Part shown: piece after piece, positions 31,195 through 39,717 of the stretch
Layout of the letters: every line of letters begins with the position of its first letter
Position numbering within the stretch: position 1 is the first letter of the stretch
Source: Myxococcales bacterium
GTDB lineage: Bacteria > Myxococcota_A > Polyangia > Polyangiales > Polyangiaceae
Direction: 5' to 3'
Length of the DNA: 42,478 nt
Assembly: GCA_025355005.1 (NCBI GenBank)
Contig: JANXLV010000222.1
Span: 1 to 42,478, forward strand
Position numbers and translations under genes: made by a program
Notes under the pieces: generated by a model
Seen by the model: the letters and a program-made list of their open reading frames with translations, nothing else
Told to the model about the DNA's origin: nothing
Databases searched by the model: none

Positions 31195-31971
31195 ATGATG
31201 GTGCTCATGAGCGCGAAGACTGTCACCATTGCACGGGAGCACGGACGGCGCCTGCCTCGCTTCGAGAGCGCCGCCCTTGCGCGGCGCGCGATGTTCGAGG
31301 CCCGGGACGAATCGCTGGCGCATCTGAAAGCGCTCGACGGCGTGTCGGTGGGCTTCGTTGCGGACCGCTCCATCGAGAGTCTGCGCGCGCTCGAGCGCTT
31401 CTACTTCTCGCTCTACCCTCGCGGGTTTGCCGGCGCGAAGACCGATCGACGCCGCTTCGAAGCAGCCATGGCGTTCTATGTCGGCGCCGTCGCGACGAAG
31501 CAGCTACCCAAGGCGCGCTGGGTCATCGAGGAGTCCCCGTTTGCCCCTGGCGGCTACGAGCTCGGAATCGCGACGGACGGGCAGACCGTGATGGTCGGCG
31601 GGATGTGCGGTGGGTGGCACGCGACGAAGCGCAACACGCGACATGACGCGCTCCATCGGCAGTTCCACGATTTCTGGGGGACCGAACTGCCCAGAGCTGC
31701 GCGGTCAGTGAAGAAGCCGAAGCCCGCAAGGCCCGCGCGGGACGATGCGGCGATCGGTCGCGAGATCGAGCGCCTCCTGCGGCTGAAGAGCAATCCAGAG
31801 CTCCTCGGAGGTCCTCTCATCAGCTTCGTGCGACACCATCTGAAAGATGACCGCATCACCGAGCGCCGCATCATCGCCGCGGCGGAGTCGCTCGTTCGGG
31901 ATCGCGTGCTCGAGAAGGTGCCATGCGTCCGCCGGCGAGGCTTTCGCTACCGACTGCGCAGCGTCAGTTGA
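31195..31971 (+). CDS. Conserved-looking protein of unknown function
   Basis: About 258 residues from the first of two adjacent ATGs (31195); a third in-frame ATG at 31207 (MSAKTVTIAR) is also possible. The frame is open back to 30961 but overlaps the lipoprotein gene there. The middle region, ERFYFSLYPRGFAGAKTDRR through GGYELGIATDGQTVMVG and GWHATKRNTRHD, looks like one globular alpha/beta domain. The C-terminal 60 residues (LISFVRHHLKDDRITERRII, then RRGFRYRLRS) are helical, basic and may be a winged-helix or nucleic-acid-binding region. I do not recognise a family. Its last 8 bp overlap the end of the convergent beta-lactamase-fold gene. Confidence 0.65.
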   Translation: MMVLMSAKTVTIAREHGRRLPRFESAALARRAMFEARDESLAHLKALDGVSVGFVADRSIESLRALERFYFSLYPRGFAGAKTDRRRFEAAMAFYVGAVATKQLPKARWVIEESPFAPGGYELGIATDGQTVMVGGMCGGWHATKRNTRHDALHRQFHDFWGTELPRAARSVKKPKPARPARDDAAIGREIERLLRLKSNPELLGGPLISFVRHHLKDDRITERRIIAAAESLVRDRVLEKVPCVRRRGFRYRLRSVS

Positions 31972-32989
31972 GCGGGTAGACGATGAAGTTCGGGCGCGTC
32001 GTGCGCGTGGGGTTCTGACCGAGCGCGCTGACAGTGGTGTTCAGATCCACGAGGTCGGCGGTGGTGAGCTCCAGGGCGTGCTCTTTCGCGTGAACGGTGG
32101 CGCCCATCGCGTAGTCCTGGCCCGATGCGGGGAGCTCGATGTGGCCGCCAAGCACCCAGGTGACGGGATGCAGGGTCACGAAGCCGGCGAGCCGCGCGAC
32201 GCTCGCCTGGTAGCTTTGCCAGTCGTTGATGTAGAGCCGGCCGGGATAGAGGGTGTCGCCAGTAAAGAGCACGCGCGAGCGGCGATCGTAGAAGGCGAGA
32301 TGCGCAGCCTCGTGTCCTGGGATCGGCAGCACGTCGAGCACGCGATCGCCGAGATCGTACGTGGATGCAGTGGTGCCAGAGACCCCGAAGAACTGGTACG
32401 CGGCCGCGGGAGAGTGCCCGACGATGGTCGTGTGGGCTGCCTGCGAGAACGCGCCGTCTCCATTCACATGATCGCCGTGGGCGTGCGAGTGCGCGACGAC
32501 GACATCCACCGTGACGTTGAGGCCCTGCAGGATCTTGGTCACGGCGGCCTGGAAATTCACGTGTCCGGTGCCCGCGTCGATGAGCATGGCCTTGCTCGTC
32601 CCGACAAGCAGGTACACGAACGGCCCCTCGAAGTTCTTGCAGAGCGACTCACGAAGGATGAACGTGCGGTCGTCGTATTGCCATGTCTGTATGTCGGGAT
32701 CGGCGCCACAAGCAGTGCCGTCGATCCAGTGCGCGGGAAATCCATTGGATGGCGGCGGACCACCGGGCGCGGCTCCAGCATCGGCCTCGGAGGACCCCGA
32801 CGAGCCAGGCGCGCCGGAGTCCGACGTGGGCGTGGGCGCGTTCGATGCGGCGCCACCGGGTGCTCCGCCTTGCGCGGCATTCACGGACGGCGTCGGGCTG
32901 GGATCGGAGCCGCAAGCGACGAGCGCGGCCAGCGTGAACGTCACGATCGAGGCGAACGAAGCGAACGAAGAAGATGCACGCGCCTCCAT
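31964..32989 (-). CDS. Metallo-beta-lactamase-fold hydrolase lipoprotein
   Basis: About 341 residues. The ATG at 32987-32989 gives a signal peptide ending at lipobox LVAC (C26). A long Ser/Gly/Pro/Ala tether follows (27-82). The catalytic domain has the metal-binding motif HSHAHGDH (167-174), H226 in PGHEAAH, D245 in FTGDTLYP and H283 in GGHIE, so all metal ligands appear present. Such enzymes hydrolyse beta-lactams, thioesters, lactones or other esters; the substrate cannot be inferred. Membrane tethering places it in the periplasm or on the surface. Earlier in-frame ATGs (33025, 33094) precede Arg-rich sequence and are less likely. Confidence 0.88.
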   Translation of the reverse strand: MEARASSSFASFASIVTFTLAALVACGSDPSPTPSVNAAQGGAPGGAASNAPTPTSDSGAPGSSGSSEADAGAAPGGPPPSNGFPAHWIDGTACGADPDIQTWQYDDRTFILRESLCKNFEGPFVYLLVGTSKAMLIDAGTGHVNFQAAVTKILQGLNVTVDVVVAHSHAHGDHVNGDGAFSQAAHTTIVGHSPAAAYQFFGVSGTTASTYDLGDRVLDVLPIPGHEAAHLAFYDRRSRVLFTGDTLYPGRLYINDWQSYQASVARLAGFVTLHPVTWVLGGHIELPASGQDYAMGATVHAKEHALELTTADLVDLNTTVSALGQNPTRTTRPNFIVYPLN

Positions 32990-33129
32990 CCCAGAAGTCT
33001 GCGGGCGCGCTCTGCGTGATGCCATCGCGAACGCGACCCGAGACGCATCGGATCGAATTCGTGACCGTGCCCACGGAAAAATCGCGCAGCGCACCGGTCA
33101 TGGGCGTGTGCGGTCATGGGCGTGTGCGG

Positions 33130-33822
33130 CTAGGGCGCGTGGATTACGGCCTGCGCTGCTCCGTTGTGGCAGGTGTTGCAGTTCCCGTTCGCGACGGGGT
33201 CCACCATGATCGCCGTGCTCGCTGCGGTGCGCGCGCCCGTCTTCGCGGGGAACGTCGCAGCGGAGGTGCGCGCGAAGAAGTTGCCGTGCACGTCGCTGTA
33301 GACGCTCGTGAACGTGCCGTTGTCGTCACGCACGCGGACCTCGACGCCTGCTGCGGGCTTCGTGCCGGCGTCGTCCGCGAACACGGTGCCGCCGAATGCG
33401 AAGGCCATTCCGGCGCCGCCGTTCTTGTGGCAGTCGAGGCACGCTTGCTTCGCGGGGCTCGTGGTCGGCGTGTTGCCGGCGAAGTTGTGATTGGGTCGCT
33501 CGGTGAGCTCGCCTGCGTCGGGCGCGAAGGCGCCTGCGTCCGTGAACGCATTGGGCGGGGGCCCGCCGTCTCCACCGTCACCGCCGTCGCCTGCATCGTG
33601 GCTCGCGTCGATGTGGCTCGCGTCGCTCGATGCGTCGCTCGGGTGCTTGACGCTGGCGTCGTGCGTGGAGGCATCTGCGGGGTCGGTGGCATTCCTGTCC
33701 TGTCCGTACGAGTACGGGGAGTAGCCAGGGAACATGCCTGCCTCGCCATCCGAGCACGCGACGACTCCAAGCGCGGCGCTGAACGCCGCGATGGTGATCG
33801 CAAGGATGGGGAGGCGCTGCAT
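33130..33822 (-). CDS. Di-heme cytochrome-like lipoprotein
   Basis: About 230 residues. The ATG at 33820-33822 gives a signal peptide and lipobox VVAC (C23). A tether contains GQDRNATDP (40-48) and Asp/Ser/His/Gly-rich repeats. Two c-type heme-binding motifs are CLDCH (128-132) and CNTCH (215-219). Between them lies a stretch (AAGVEVRVRDDNGTFTSVY, then SDVHGNFF) resembling a carboxypeptidase-regulatory or Cna-B-like beta domain. Known of such motifs: covalent heme attachment in the periplasm. A distal Met or His ligand is not obvious. A role in surface electron transfer is possible but unproven. It could also be a non-heme CxxCH protein. Confidence 0.75.
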   Translation of the reverse strand: MQRLPILAITIAAFSAALGVVACSDGEAGMFPGYSPYSYGQDRNATDPADASTHDASVKHPSDASSDASHIDASHDAGDGGDGGDGGPPPNAFTDAGAFAPDAGELTERPNHNFAGNTPTTSPAKQACLDCHKNGGAGMAFAFGGTVFADDAGTKPAAGVEVRVRDDNGTFTSVYSDVHGNFFARTSAATFPAKTGARTAASTAIMVDPVANGNCNTCHNGAAQAVIHAP

Positions 33823-33979
33823 GTGCACGCGGCGGAGCACGTATCGTGCCCCGTGCGCACATCGTGCGCGTGTACTCAAGCGCGTGGAATCACACGACGG
33901 AAGTGCGGGTCTGCTACCGCGGGTGGATCACTGATGGACCAGGCGGCAGGCAGCACATCTGTGCGGGAGCGGAGCGTGA

Positions 33980-34357
33980 TCAGGCCCAGAACGGCGTGAC
34001 GTCGAGGCGTTCGTTCGCCTCATGGAGTCGCTCGAAGTCGCTCGCGCTCGGCGCGTCGAACTCGATGCCGAGGCGTCGTCGCCCGCGATCGCTCGGTCGC
34101 CGGCCGTGGAGGACGCGCGCCACGGTGCCTTGCAACGAGAGCCATCGTCCCGTCACCGGCGTGCGGAACATCACACGCACGGGCTCACCCGTGAGGATGC
34201 GAGAGCGAGTCACAGCGAGCAGGCCGCCGATCGAGAAATCGATCGCGACGCCAGCGATCCCCTCGCCGTCGCGCTCGCGGACCACGTTGCACTCGTAGAC
34301 GACCTGGTGACGCGAGAGGCGACGCGAGGCAGCCCCAGCAGATCTCACATGGCTCAT
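33980..34357 (-). CDS. PilZ domain protein
   Basis: 125 residues from the ATG at 34355-34357; a TTG twelve codons upstream is an alternative. It has a complete PilZ fold: the RxxxR arm RRLSR (12-16) in SRRLSRHQVVYE, then the DxSxxG element DFSIGG (40-45). Beta-strands follow (VRVMFRTP, WLSLQGTVARVL, RRRLGIEFD). PilZ domains bind cyclic di-GMP and pass the signal to a partner protein. No other domain is attached, so it probably acts in trans. It stands alone between lipoprotein genes. Both arginines and the Asp/Ser/Gly needed for ligand contact are present. Confidence 0.85.
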   Translation of the reverse strand: MSHVRSAGAASRRLSRHQVVYECNVVRERDGEGIAGVAIDFSIGGLLAVTRSRILTGEPVRVMFRTPVTGRWLSLQGTVARVLHGRRPSDRGRRRLGIEFDAPSASDFERLHEANERLDVTPFWA

Positions 34358-34414
34358 CCCCGGAGCGTACCGAGCACGTGCACGGACCGCCAAATAGCAG
34401 GCCGAAGAAGCCTG

Positions 34415-36355
34415 CTATCTCATTCCCATCTTCATGATGTCGAGAATGAAGTCCTTCGGGATGCGGACAGTCGTGGTCATCGCGCCTTCCTTCGCCGTTC
34501 CGTTGGGACCGGCGGACGCGAACGTGAAGACGATGGGGGTGCGGGCGTTGTTCGAGAGGCCGGTGAGCTTGCGCGTGGGGTCGTCGCCCATCTTCGCGGC
34601 ACCCACGACGGCGTGCATCGTGACGAAGCCGCCGGCGCTCGCGCGCAGGTCGCGCAGCGCGTCGTAACCCTGACGGCCCTTGAGCGTCTCGTTGTCCGGG
34701 GACGTCGAGAGCGACGTGAGCGCCTTCTGCGCGATGAGTTTTTCATCCAGGCCGATCGCGATCGTGGACGCGCCTGCGTCGGGCACCACGAACACGTGGA
34801 CGACCACGGGCTTCTGCGGCGCCTGCTTCACCGGCTTGATGTCGAGCGGCTTCGGATCCTTTGCGCCCTTCGCGCGCGGCGCCATGGGCGGGGTGACCGG
34901 CGGGCCCGCGGGCTCGTCGATCGGCAGGCTGATCTCGATGTGGACGCTGTCCTTCGGGAGCTTCAGCGCGGCTGCGACGGGCGTGACCTTGAGCGTGGCG
35001 AGGTGGTGCTTGGAGATGTGCTCCTTCGCCCACTTCTGGAAGCCGGGGCGGCTCCACGCGCTCACCCACTCCTTGGTCGCGGGACCGACCTTCGCGATCG
35101 GCTCCTCGATACGCCAGAGGTGCCAGCCGATCGCCTGCGAGATGGTCTCGCGCGGGAGGGCGGAGATGTCGCGCTCCTTGTCGAGCGCGGCCTTGATGCC
35201 GTTCTCGTCGTAGCCCTTTGCGTAGAGCGTGGGTGAAGCGGTGAGCGAGAGCGTGTGGCCGAGCGCGTCCGAGAGCGCCTTGTTGTCGGCGTCGCTCATC
35301 TTCTCGTCCTTCGCGGCCTGCGCGATCGCGCGCATCACGAGATCCTTCGGATGCTCGATCATCTTGCCGTCCACGCCGCTGCCCCACACCGCGAAGTCCG
35401 TGTCGCTCGGCAGGTGCCAGAGCGCGGGCGGCGGCGGGCCGTTCTTGTCAGCGTGGGAGAGGCCAATCTGCGTCATGAGCGCGCGGCGCGACTCGAACGA
35501 CGTCGCGAAGTCCGCCTGCAGCGCCTTGTCACCAAAGTTCGCGTCGAGCGTGAGCTTGTCCACGTCGATCACGAAGTCCCCGAGGTCGGATGCGCCCGCT
35601 TCCATCATCTCCGCCATGGCCGGATTGCTGCTCCCGAACGCGGCGAAGGCCGCGGGGAGCATGGTCATGGCGAGACGGAGCTCGTCGCGTGCGGGGCTGA
35701 GACGCAGCTCGACATGCACGTCCTTCTCGGGCACTTCCTTCACGGCAGTGCGCACCAGGTACGGCAGCAGCTTCTGCGTGTCGGGGCCCATGCCGCACAC
35801 CAACGCGGCGTGCGACGGACCGGCCGAGTGCGCGAGGAAGCACGTGCGGCGATCCTCGGGGTCGGTCGCGTCGCTGTCCTCGACGCCGTTGATCTGAAAG
35901 TCACCGTTGTCCACAGAGGACAGGCTGTAGACGCCTTCGATCTGACGCTTCGCCTGGTCGAACCCGACGAGGGGGATGGAGCCGACGAACGTGGGCTTCG
36001 CCTTCTTGCCGCTGCCCGTGATCGTGCCGACGGCGCGGATGGGCTGCTCCATGTCGACGATGTCGCCGACGGGCTTGCCGAGCGCGGCCTCTGCGAGCGT
36101 CTCGCCGCCCGGAAGCGGGAAGCGCGTCCAGTCGCTGATCGTCTTCTTGATGTCGCTCGGCTTGCGAACCTGCGCGACGAAGATGATCCGCTCCGGCGCC
36201 GGCACGGGTGACAGGTCGACGGGCTTCTCGACCGCGATCGGCTTCTCGACGACGACCGGCTTTGGCGGCACCGGCGGGGCCGGCGGCGGACCGCAAGCAG
36301 CGCTGGCGGCGAGGACGATCAGTGCAGATGTGGAGAGGAGAAAGCCGCGTTTCAT
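34415..36355 (-). CDS. Large predicted lipoprotein of unknown function
   Basis: About 646 residues from the ATG at 36353-36355; an ATG six codons further up adds little. Lipobox ASAAC (C21), then a Pro/Val/Lys-rich tether (PPKPVVVEKPIAVEKPVD). The mature protein is long and alpha/beta, with PAPERIIFVAQVRKPSD and a central ELRLSPARDELRLAMTMLPA. Near 500-535 is a PPVTPPMAPRAKG and KPLDIKPVKQAPQKPVVVHV spacer, and the C-terminal domain ends TTTVRIPKDFILDIMKMGMR. No family recognised and no catalytic motif visible. It is divergent from the helicase gene 63 bp away and follows the PilZ gene at its 3' end. Confidence 0.65.
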   Translation of the reverse strand: MKRGFLLSTSALIVLAASAACGPPPAPPVPPKPVVVEKPIAVEKPVDLSPVPAPERIIFVAQVRKPSDIKKTISDWTRFPLPGGETLAEAALGKPVGDIVDMEQPIRAVGTITGSGKKAKPTFVGSIPLVGFDQAKRQIEGVYSLSSVDNGDFQINGVEDSDATDPEDRRTCFLAHSAGPSHAALVCGMGPDTQKLLPYLVRTAVKEVPEKDVHVELRLSPARDELRLAMTMLPAAFAAFGSSNPAMAEMMEAGASDLGDFVIDVDKLTLDANFGDKALQADFATSFESRRALMTQIGLSHADKNGPPPPALWHLPSDTDFAVWGSGVDGKMIEHPKDLVMRAIAQAAKDEKMSDADNKALSDALGHTLSLTASPTLYAKGYDENGIKAALDKERDISALPRETISQAIGWHLWRIEEPIAKVGPATKEWVSAWSRPGFQKWAKEHISKHHLATLKVTPVAAALKLPKDSVHIEISLPIDEPAGPPVTPPMAPRAKGAKDPKPLDIKPVKQAPQKPVVVHVFVVPDAGASTIAIGLDEKLIAQKALTSLSTSPDNETLKGRQGYDALRDLRASAGGFVTMHAVVGAAKMGDDPTRKLTGLSNNARTPIVFTFASAGPNGTAKEGAMTTTVRIPKDFILDIMKMGMR

Positions 36356-36418
36356 GGTCGGGGCAGCATACACGATTGATGTGTTGCGACGAGGGGACTA
36401 ACTACTCGAAGGCCGTAG

Positions 36419-38485
36419 ATGCCGCCGCCGCTCAACCCAGCCCAGCACGCCGCTGTGGAGCACATGCACGGTCCCTTGCTGGTGCTCGCGGGGGCGGGCT
36501 CCGGCAAGACGCGCGTGATCACGCATCGCATCGCCCGCTTGATCGAGCGCGGCGTCCCCGCGAAGGCGATCCTGGCGCTCACGTTCACGAACAAGGCCGC
36601 GGGCGAGATGGCCGAGCGCGTGCACCACGTGATGAAGGAGCGCGGAAACAAGGGCAGCGCGAAAGGCATCACGATCTGCACGTTCCACGCGTTCGGATTG
36701 CAGGTGCTCTCGCGCGAGCGCAAGGCCCTCGGCGGCACCTTCACGATCTTCGATCAGGGCGACCAGCTCGCGTGCGTGAAGGACATCCTCCAGCGCGTGG
36801 AGCGCGACGGCGACCGCAACTTCGACGCCAGCGCCATCCTCGCGCGCATCTCCAACGCGAAGAACGCGTTCATGACACCAGAGGACTATCGTGAGCGCGA
36901 AGGGGACGAGTACGACGACATCACGAAGGTCGTCTACCCGCGCTACGAAGCGGCGCTGCGGAACTTCCGCGCGTTCGACTTCGACGATCTCGTGTGCCAG
37001 GTCGGCCGCCTCTGGGGTGAGAAGCCGGAGGTGCTGAAGCGCTGGAAAGAGAGCTTCCGCTACCTGCTCGTGGACGAGTACCAGGACACGAACGGCTCGC
37101 AGCTCGCGCTCTTGCGGCTGCTCGCGGACGAGCACAAGAACCTCTGCGTCGTCGGTGACGACGACCAGTCGATCTACGCGTGGCGCGGCGCTGACGTGAA
37201 GAACATCCTCGAGTTCGCGCATCACTTCCCCGGCGCGAAGATCGTGAAGCTGGAGCAGAACTACCGCTCCACCGCGCCGATCCTCGCGGTCGCCAATGCG
37301 GTGGTGTCCGTGCGCACCGACGGCCGCCACCAGAAGACGCTCTTCACCGAGCAGCCGGGCGGCGAGATCGTCCAGGTCGGCATCGCGCCAACGCCCGAGG
37401 CCGAGGCGCTCTTCGTGGCGAAGGGTCTCAAGGCTTGCATGACCGACGAGGGACGACGGCCGCGCGACATGGCGGTGCTCTATCGCTCGAACGGGCAGGC
37501 GAAGCTGCTCGAAGAGGCGCTGCGTGAGCACGGCATCCCGCACAAGGTCGTCGGCGGCCAGCAGTTCTTCGAGCGCAAGGAGGTGAAGGACGTCCTCGCG
37601 TACCTGAAGCTCGCGCTCAATCGCCAGGACGAGATCAGCCTGCGCCGCGTGCTCAACTATCCGCCGCGCGGCATCGGCGAGACCAGCGTGGAGCGCCTCG
37701 GATTGCACGCGCTCGCGAAGGGCTGGTCGCTGTGGCAGACTGTGGAGCGCGTGGACGCGCTGACGGACGTGCCCGCCGCCGCGCGCGAGGGCTGCAAGTC
37801 GTTCGAGAAGCTGATGGCGGAGACGCGCAAGCGGCTGCTCGTCGATCGCGTGCACGCGAGCGTGGTCGCGCGCGAGCTCACGGAGAAGGCGGGCATCAAG
37901 AAGGACCTCGAGGTGTCCTCTGGTGGCGCGCCCGCGGCCGCACGTCGCTGGGGCAACGTGGAGGCCATCCTCCGCACGTTCAAGAACCGGGAGGAGCGCG
38001 TCACGAAGAAGGGCAACGACGCCGCGCACGAGGCAGACCTCGCGGGCTTCCTCCACGCGCTCACCCTCAACTTCGACGACGAAGAAGAGGCGGTGGTCGA
38101 TCGCGTCACGCTCTCCACGCTGCACGGCTCCAAGGGCCTGGAGTTCGACATCGTGTACCTGGTCGGATGCGAGGAAGGGCTCTTGCCGCACAACCGCACG
38201 CTGGAGGCGAAGGCCACCGACGCCACGTCGCAGGACATCGAGGAGGAGCGGCGCCTCTTCTACGTGGGCGTGACGCGCGCGCGGAAGCGCCTGATCATGT
38301 CGCGCGCGAAGTACCGCTTGCAGCGCGGAAAGCCCATGCCGCGCACGCCGAGCCGCTTCCTCGCGGAGCTCCCCGAGGAGCTGCTCAACACCTACGAGGT
38401 GAAGAGCGTGGAGGGCGCTTCGATGGAGCACGCTGCGGAGGCCGCAACGAACATCCTGGCGATGCTCGAGAACCTCGGGAAGTAG
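36419..38485 (+). CDS. UvrD/Rep/PcrA-type DNA helicase
   Basis: 688 residues of superfamily 1A helicase. Motif I GAGSGKTRVITHR is near residue 26, motif Ia ALTFTNKAAGEM, motif II (Walker B) LLVDEYQDTN near 220, and motif III GDDDQSIYAWRGADV near 245. Motif IV LEQNYRST, motif V LSTLHGSKGLEFDIV near 565 and motif VI EERRLFYVGVTRARKRL follow. It unwinds DNA 3' to 5' in replication restart or repair. It is somewhat shorter than E. coli UvrD (720) and lacks an obvious long C-terminal Tudor tail, so Rep/PcrA may be closer. GAAGG precedes the ATG at good spacing. The AI-2E family gene follows after 52 bp. Confidence 0.93.
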   Translation: MPPPLNPAQHAAVEHMHGPLLVLAGAGSGKTRVITHRIARLIERGVPAKAILALTFTNKAAGEMAERVHHVMKERGNKGSAKGITICTFHAFGLQVLSRERKALGGTFTIFDQGDQLACVKDILQRVERDGDRNFDASAILARISNAKNAFMTPEDYREREGDEYDDITKVVYPRYEAALRNFRAFDFDDLVCQVGRLWGEKPEVLKRWKESFRYLLVDEYQDTNGSQLALLRLLADEHKNLCVVGDDDQSIYAWRGADVKNILEFAHHFPGAKIVKLEQNYRSTAPILAVANAVVSVRTDGRHQKTLFTEQPGGEIVQVGIAPTPEAEALFVAKGLKACMTDEGRRPRDMAVLYRSNGQAKLLEEALREHGIPHKVVGGQQFFERKEVKDVLAYLKLALNRQDEISLRRVLNYPPRGIGETSVERLGLHALAKGWSLWQTVERVDALTDVPAAAREGCKSFEKLMAETRKRLLVDRVHASVVARELTEKAGIKKDLEVSSGGAPAAARRWGNVEAILRTFKNREERVTKKGNDAAHEADLAGFLHALTLNFDDEEEAVVDRVTLSTLHGSKGLEFDIVYLVGCEEGLLPHNRTLEAKATDATSQDIEEERRLFYVGVTRARKRLIMSRAKYRLQRGKPMPRTPSRFLAELPEELLNTYEVKSVEGASMEHAAEAATNILAMLENLGK

Positions 38486-38537
38486 ACGTGGGCGTAGCGG
38501 CCACGGTCGGGGACATCTGGGTGAAGAGCGGCCGCAA

Positions 38538-39674
38538 ATGAGCGCGGCGCGCGAGTTACCTTTACAGCGCGATGGGTTCACTGCGATCCTCGCGGCGATG
38601 GACAGAGTTGGAGACTTCTTCGCTGAAAAGACGCCGCGTCGCGTGATGGCGATCGTGCTGTTCCTCGTGCTCGTCTACCTGTTCCGGCACCTCGCGCCGA
38701 TCCTGGTGTTCTTCGTCACGTTCGAGCGCTCGCTCAACTTCCTGTCGAAGAAGATCTCTGATCGCACTGGCGTGAAGAAGAAGTTCGCGGTGCTCGGGCT
38801 CATCCTGGGTTTCGTGGGCATCATCGTCGCCCTCGGCGCGCTCGAGGTCGGTCGCGCCATCAAGTCCATCCCAGCCATGCGCGAGCAGGTGCCTCACTGG
38901 ATCACGGCGGCGCGCACGCATCCGCTCATCGCCCAGCTTCACGAGAAGGTCGGTGACACCGAGAAGATCATGGAGGGCGCCAAGCACTACGCGGACGGCG
39001 CGCTCGAGGCTGCGGCGCTCATCGGCCATTTCCTGCTGTATGCGCTCATTGGCTTCATCCTGGCAATCGTGTTCGTGCTCGAGGGCGAGCACATCGAGGA
39101 GTTCGCGCACAAGGTCGCGCCGCGCTCGCTCATGGGCACGCTCATGCGCTGGCTCGGTCACCTGGCCGACGCGACCATCGTGACGCTGCAGCTTCAGGTG
39201 GTGGTGGCGGTCTGCAACACAGTCCTCACGCTGCCTCTGCTCTTCGCGCTGGGCATCCCGCACAAGGCGGCGCTGATGGTGCTCATCTTCGTCTCGGCGC
39301 TCATCCCGGTGATCGGCAACCTCGTGTCTGGCGTCGTGCTGTCGCTGCTCGCGTACCAGGCCAAGGGCCCTGTCGGCGTGGGCATCTTCGTGGTGCTCAC
39401 GTTCGTGCTGCACAAGATCGAGTCGTACTACCTGAACCCGCGCCTCACCGCGCGGCACGTGCATTTGCCTGGGTTCGTGCTCATCCTCAGCCTGATCGCG
39501 TTCGAGCACCTGTTCGGTTTCGTCGGCTTCTTCCTCTCGTTCCCCGCGCTCTTCGTCGCGGGACGCATACGCGCCGAGATGCTGGAAGAGGACGGCAAGC
39601 TGTCGCCCAAGCGAGCGGCCGAGGTGGCCGCGAAGAAGGAGCCGGCGAAGCCCCCTTCGAAGTCGGAGAACTAG
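38538..39674 (+). CDS. AI-2E transporter (PerM/YdiK) family membrane protein
   Basis: 378 residues; an ATG at 38598 (MDRVGDFF) is an alternative start. About seven hydrophobic segments are visible: near 35-65 (AIVLFLVLVYLFRHLAPILV), 85-105, 160-185, 220-250, 255-280, 285-300 and 320-345. The spacing and the PVIGNLVSGVVLSLLAYQAK and KIESYYLNPRLTARHVHLPG motifs are strong matches to the family. Some members export autoinducer-2; others are Na+/H+ exchangers or of unknown substrate. The C-terminus is a Lys/Pro/Ala-rich tail. It is probably co-transcribed with the helicase gene upstream. Confidence 0.88.
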   Translation: MSAARELPLQRDGFTAILAAMDRVGDFFAEKTPRRVMAIVLFLVLVYLFRHLAPILVFFVTFERSLNFLSKKISDRTGVKKKFAVLGLILGFVGIIVALGALEVGRAIKSIPAMREQVPHWITAARTHPLIAQLHEKVGDTEKIMEGAKHYADGALEAAALIGHFLLYALIGFILAIVFVLEGEHIEEFAHKVAPRSLMGTLMRWLGHLADATIVTLQLQVVVAVCNTVLTLPLLFALGIPHKAALMVLIFVSALIPVIGNLVSGVVLSLLAYQAKGPVGVGIFVVLTFVLHKIESYYLNPRLTARHVHLPGFVLILSLIAFEHLFGFVGFFLSFPALFVAGRIRAEMLEEDGKLSPKRAAEVAAKKEPAKPPSKSEN

Positions 39675-39717
39675 CCGCCTCATCGAACGCTCAGGCCGGA
39701 TCGGGCCTCGCGGGGAC

